Assembly (NCBI RefSeq): GCF_000165425.1
Contig: NW_001799044.1
Span: 495,205 to 559,204, forward strand
Direction: 5' to 3'
DNA length: 64,000 bases
Source of the DNA: Paramecium tetraurelia
Taxonomy: Eukaryota > Ciliophora > Oligohymenophorea > Peniculida > Parameciidae
Shown here in pieces: positions 60,216-64,000 of the stretch (positions are counted from its first letter, which is position 1; every line of letters starts with the position of its first letter). Both the position numbers and the translations under genes were made by a program. The notes under the pieces were generated by a model, which saw only the letters and a list, made by a program, of their open reading frames with translations, had not been told where the DNA came from and ran no database searches.

Positions 60216-62254
60216 TCAACGCTTATATTTTTTACCATCAAATGCTCCTTGGATTTAAGAAAAGGTGGCCTGTTTATCCCATTCCAATAAGATGTAGTTT
60301 TAGTTGCCTACATTCAAGCAATTCAAGATCACATAATTGTGATAAATCAATGCATAATTGTCCACGATATCCAACTTTTATCCTGCATCCTTCTTCTCTG
60401 GTTACAGCATCTTGCTGAATTCTTGCTCCTTCACTTCTTTAGGTGGCACTCCTCTTTGATGAAGCCTTATGAAATGATTACTATGATAATTTAATAGCAA
60501 CTCTTACTTAGTAAATAATAACATTCTTTTGCTATCTTTGTTGTCAGTGATTGCTCCTCTTATTGGATCCTTTAGGAGAGAAACATTGAGGGGAGAATGC
60601 ATCATATGCTCCTTGGAATAAGAATTCATTTGCCATAATTATTCTTTGAAATCGTAATTGTAAATTGCAAAAATGTGAGAAGCATAAGTAACTAATATTT
60701 TCATGCATTTGCCATTGATTATCAATATATTAGTGACATAATTTTGATTAGATCTACAGTCAATTTACTCAACGGTGTTGTTAATGACATTCACAGAAAC
60801 GAACTTTTACAAATAAGGGTAGGTGATAATTAATGTTTTTTTATTGACAAATTTCATTAATTTTGGTTATCCATGAATTAATTAAGCTATAAATTGAGAT
60901 TGTCCATTGATTTTATGTTTGAATAGCTTATCATCTTTGTCAATACTATAAAATGTATTCTAAGAGTGATCAAACTCCATACATTTGAAATGTGGATAAA
61001 CTTGATATTTTTTAAATTGCTTATCCACTTCATTCATGATAACAGTCTAGTCACTCTATCCATAACACAATAGGTTTTTAGTCAATTTAATAAAATGAGC
61101 TGGTTTTTAGAGTTTGAATTCGCACCAATAAATAGGATCAGATTCAATATCATAGGATAACAAATCTATAGAATCATATTTGTTAATTGCAATATACTGA
61201 TGATTACATATGAACTGCTCACTTCTGGGAATGGTGAAAATATGTGTAAACTAATTCTATTAAAGTAGTTAACCATTTAACATCCAATTTATAATAACAA
61301 ATATCAGTATTCAAACCTCCAGATATAAGGATGTTATTCTTAATAATTTCAAAAGCATAAACATCATGGGATTGCCCTCTTATTTGTTAGGTTATTTGGT
61401 ATTGTGATCCATTGTATGATAAACAAACTATTTTACTATCTACTCCACTCACATAAACATTATTTAGATTTGGATATAAAGTAAGAATATCTGACATGTG
61501 TGTTTGTATTTGTTGAATTTCCGTATTAAATTAAGTCTCATAAATAATGATACTGCCATTGGATGATCCAATGAATAGATTATTATTGCAAATACATAAT
61601 TTCCAAGGAATAATAACATTGGCCTTGGCAATTTTGGAACTGCTTATATTGAGTTGCCATGTTTACTGTTGTAGTAATGTCTTTTAAGTTAATTATCTGA
61701 TAGATCCATTAGAGAAAGATGCATAAACATATTCTTTATTGATGGCAATTGATAAACATTGGCAATCTAATTGTTGTGATTGTTGAATTTGATATACTTT
61801 ATTGTTTTAATAATCGAATTTTCTGATTGAACCATCACTACAAGCGCATAAAAAGTATGTGTCAATGGTGGGTATGGATTCATAGATATTAATATTATCT
61901 GGCAATTAAAAATTATTTAGAGGTTTATAATCGTGAATATTAAACAATGAAATTTGACCACTTAAATATGCACAAATGAAATCTAGATATATTATTTACA
62001 TAAGTACGTTCTTCATCAATCCAAAAGAGTGAACGAATTTAACTATTGATGGAACAACAAATTGAAATTTGAGTGTATGTTGGATAAGAATAGATTTCAA
62101 TCACTCCATTTTCTTTACCAACCAGCAATAATTGCTAAATAGGATTATTTGAGAGAGCTGTGATGGTGGATGGTAAATATGGAATTTGTTTATGATGCAA
62201 AGAAACATGAGCCTTTTCATATTACTTTTTAATCTGTGGTTGCTCTATTTACAT
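60216..62254 (-). CDS. UTP4: UTP4/cirhin-like WD40 protein of the SSU processome
   Basis: UTP4 is part of the t-UTP complex that starts 18S pre-rRNA processing in the nucleolus. Two 25-nt introns give 662 residues. The start MQIEQPQIKKQYEKAHVSLH is followed by WD-like blades: ITALSNNPIQQLLLVGKENG, VIEIYSY, FICAYLSGQISLFNIHDYKP, YFLCACSDGSIRKFDYQNNK, YVYASFSNGSIRQLTQK, LFIGSSNGSIIIYETQF, HMSDILTLYPNLNNVYVSGV and HDVYAFEIIKNNILISGGLN. This order (VGxxxGxIEI ... GSSNGxIxxxE ... HDVxAxxxxxxxLxSGGxx) matches UTP4. The C-terminal half is a second, more diverged propeller, ending FDGKKYKR. Assignment by blade order, so moderate to good. Confidence 0.72.
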
Positions 62255-62281
62255 TATTTTAATTTATATAAAATATATATG

Positions 62282-64000
62282 TCATGGTATTAATGACTCA
62301 TTTAGCAGTTATTATTCTTCCGTTTTAGACTCCTCCTCTTAATTGTCCGTAGCACTTTCTTCAACGAGCATTTGATAAGGGGGCAATGCTGGAGGATGTA
62401 AAATATAGCTGATTTCCATGTATTAGAGTACAGTGTCACCACCTAAATAGAATTACAATGCTTACGTGTTCCATATGCACAATGATAAGTCGATGATTTC
62501 TTATCAACATATTCACCTCCGACTTTGACGTAGAAATTACCAGCTCTACTATGCACATCGAATCCTGTGATTCCCTAGGCCAATACATTCTAATGAGATT
62601 CGAAAATAAAAGTAGAAGGAACTTCTCTCTCAAATCTTTGTACTCTTAATTTCATCCTATTTTCATTATCCAAAAATTAATTAAACGCATTGTCTGAACT
62701 ACCCAAAGTTCCCATTATAGTAGAGTAATCTGAAGAAATAAAGTAAGCTATTCTAAGAGTATTAATATGACATCTGTCTCTTGTTAAGAATCTTACAGCA
62801 GTGGCACTTCCTGTTGGTTTACCCAACTATATTTAAATGGTTGTTGTCAATGAGTCGTAGACTTCAATTTCAGCACCTACAATGAATGCCACTACTCTTG
62901 GTGTTGGATACTTCAAGTAATATTAAACCATGAAATCTTGGAATCGAGTTCCAAAACCTTGTCTCAATCTAATCAAATCTTCAAATTAATAGTTAACGTA
63001 TTGCACTTCTGCTTCTGAATCCACGAATGCTACCCATCTTATTCTTAACACTGGAATGATTGCTGGACCATTAATTAAATAGTTTATATAGAACCCTTTT
63101 ACAGTCACATCAGAAACAAAAGTCTGATAATTGATATTCCTATTTTTATTCCACTCTATTTCTTCGTGCATCAATAAAACTTATGGGCGTCTATTCAAAT
63201 ATTTATTATTCTGACCTGCTGAATTATCTTGGAAATTGCACTCGAGTGAACATTTGCAATGGAAAGACAGGTTCAACGAATTTGTTTTGTCTATTGATGG
63301 TTCTATCAATCCCAGATTGCCATTCTGTATAACCATCATAGCCTAACTATCCCAAAACGCTAACACATAAAATTGCTGCAATTATAAACATTAATATTAA
63401 AAAAACGATATCAATTAGATAATAATTCTGCAATCAACTCCACCAAGGCCATTGTGTTTTACATAAAGATATCAAAAATTTCTCGTTTTCTTTACTACAA
63501 CTAATAAAATTCTTCCACCCAGTCTTCGCTTTTAATACATTTAATTAATAACTAAAGTTCTTCCAAATTCATCAATTTCTCCTTGACTTCTTCAGCATCC
63601 ACTTCTACTTAATTTTAATCATAATTGGCTCTTCTTTTCCCGTAGATAAGATGAGTCATCACCTGTTGTAGATCGTACTTATTATGAATCATGGCTTAAA
63701 CGACATCCTCTCTTTTATAGCCCTATTCAATCAATTCCAAGACCTTCTTTTTATAGTCTTCAGCATTATCTAATATCATCTCTTATAATTCAATTAGTTT
63801 CGACTTTTTTCGTTCTTTGATTGTTTAGATTATCAGATCTCCCTCTTGTACATCTTAATTAATCAACTATAGTTTTGGTTAAAGAATTCTGTTTTTATGA
63901 ATGTAATTATATTCCTCCTTTGTGTTGCTGATGATGTTATTGAGATCTTCGACGGTGATTTATTGAGGAACTGTAACTTTGAGGTTTTCCCTCGGAGAAA
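62282..64000 (-). CDS. Single-pass membrane protein with UBA-like domain, 5' end missing
   Basis: The gene enters from the right edge. The visible N-terminal part is cytosolic: ITVEDLNNIISNTKEEYNYI, then a UBA-like three-helix segment KKKVLELIEQGYKREDVVQA with MIHNKYDLQQVMTHLIYG. One helix (IDIVFLILMFIIAAILCVSV) crosses the membrane. An ectodomain of about 300 residues follows: FVEPVFPLQMFTRVQF, WVAFVDSEAEVQYVNY, TAVRFLTRDRCHINTLRIAY, FYVKVGGEYVDKKSSTYHCA. Introns of 25 nt (near 63193) and 23 nt (near 62441) are clear. Between UBA part and helix the only GT...AG that fits is 16 nt (63428-63443), unusually short. The tail is acidic (EESATDNQEEESKTEEQQ). I do not recognise the ectodomain. Confidence 0.6.

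Noticed and set aside
1-64000. Operons, ribosome binding sites, CRISPR, tRNA or rRNA genes, transposons
   Set aside because: The tight packing might suggest operons, but each gene has tiny introns and eukaryotic features. I found no cloverleaf, repeat-spacer array, transposase, reverse transcriptase or terminal repeats.
1-64000. Micronuclear internal eliminated sequences (TA-bounded)
   Set aside because: Coding frames run through with intron-sized gaps only, so the window looks like rearranged macronuclear DNA. A retained short element cannot be excluded by eye where ATG8 and the UBA protein break frame.

Overview
The window reads as macronuclear DNA of a ciliate, most likely Paramecium. It is very AT-rich, and long reading frames appear only when TAA and TAG are read as glutamine and TGA is the sole stop. 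Genes are tightly packed on both strands and broken by tiny GT...AG introns, mostly 20-31 nt, which restore frame wherever a conserved domain would otherwise be cut. Two trichocyst matrix protein genes, an SF-assemblin and several ciliate-type membrane proteins fit Paramecium. No rRNA, tRNA, transposon or CRISPR array was recognised. Coordinates are ATG to TGA; all protein lengths are after removing the introns I could place by eye.

Layout. 318-8775 (-) is a giant Piezo mechanosensitive channel. 8822-10824 (-) is the peroxisomal import receptor PEX5, head to head, with 10 bp between the ATGs, with a DDB1/CPSF-like propeller protein (10835-13253, +). Next come a TPR/Q-rich/PH-like protein (+), a multi-pass membrane protein (-), a decayed HotDog thioesterase (+) and an N-acetylgalactosamine-kinase-like GHMP kinase (+). 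19977-25521 holds a trichocyst matrix protein (-), a kinesin-like protein with a degenerate P-loop (-), an SF-assemblin (+) and a Cet1-like RNA triphosphatase (+). 25571-31946 holds C1D (+), a small secreted eight-cysteine peptide (-), a coiled-coil protein (+), aspartyl-tRNA synthetase (-) and a Thr/Gln-rich coiled-coil protein (-).

32212-40616 contains another coiled-coil protein (-), an ERK-type MAP kinase (+) and a large tmcB-like PAS/TPR membrane protein (-). 40639-49284 (+) is a run of a MORN-repeat protein, a long protein with two polycystin-like channel modules, an SCP/FCP-type phosphatase and a second trichocyst matrix protein whose ATG overlaps the phosphatase stop. 49414-52599 (+) holds a Bdp1-like SANT protein, an importin-alpha-like protein, a small coiled coil and a small protein with PP1-docking motifs. 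52741-64000 contains a CACHE-domain membrane receptor (-), a secreted class 3 lipase (-), a P4-ATPase flippase (+), ATG8 (-), the rRNA-processing factor UTP4 (-) and a single-pass membrane protein with a UBA-like domain cut by the window edge (-).

Theme. The genes are not an operon; each has its own start and stop. Several serve cell-surface sensing (Piezo, double polycystin, tmcB-like, CACHE, multi-pass protein) and regulated secretion (trichocyst proteins, secreted peptide, lipase), beside housekeeping genes. The best candidates for something undescribed are the eight-cysteine secreted peptide (26847-27145), the double polycystin (41601-46336), the kinesin with a lost P-loop (21156-23123) and the UBA membrane protein (62282-64000).
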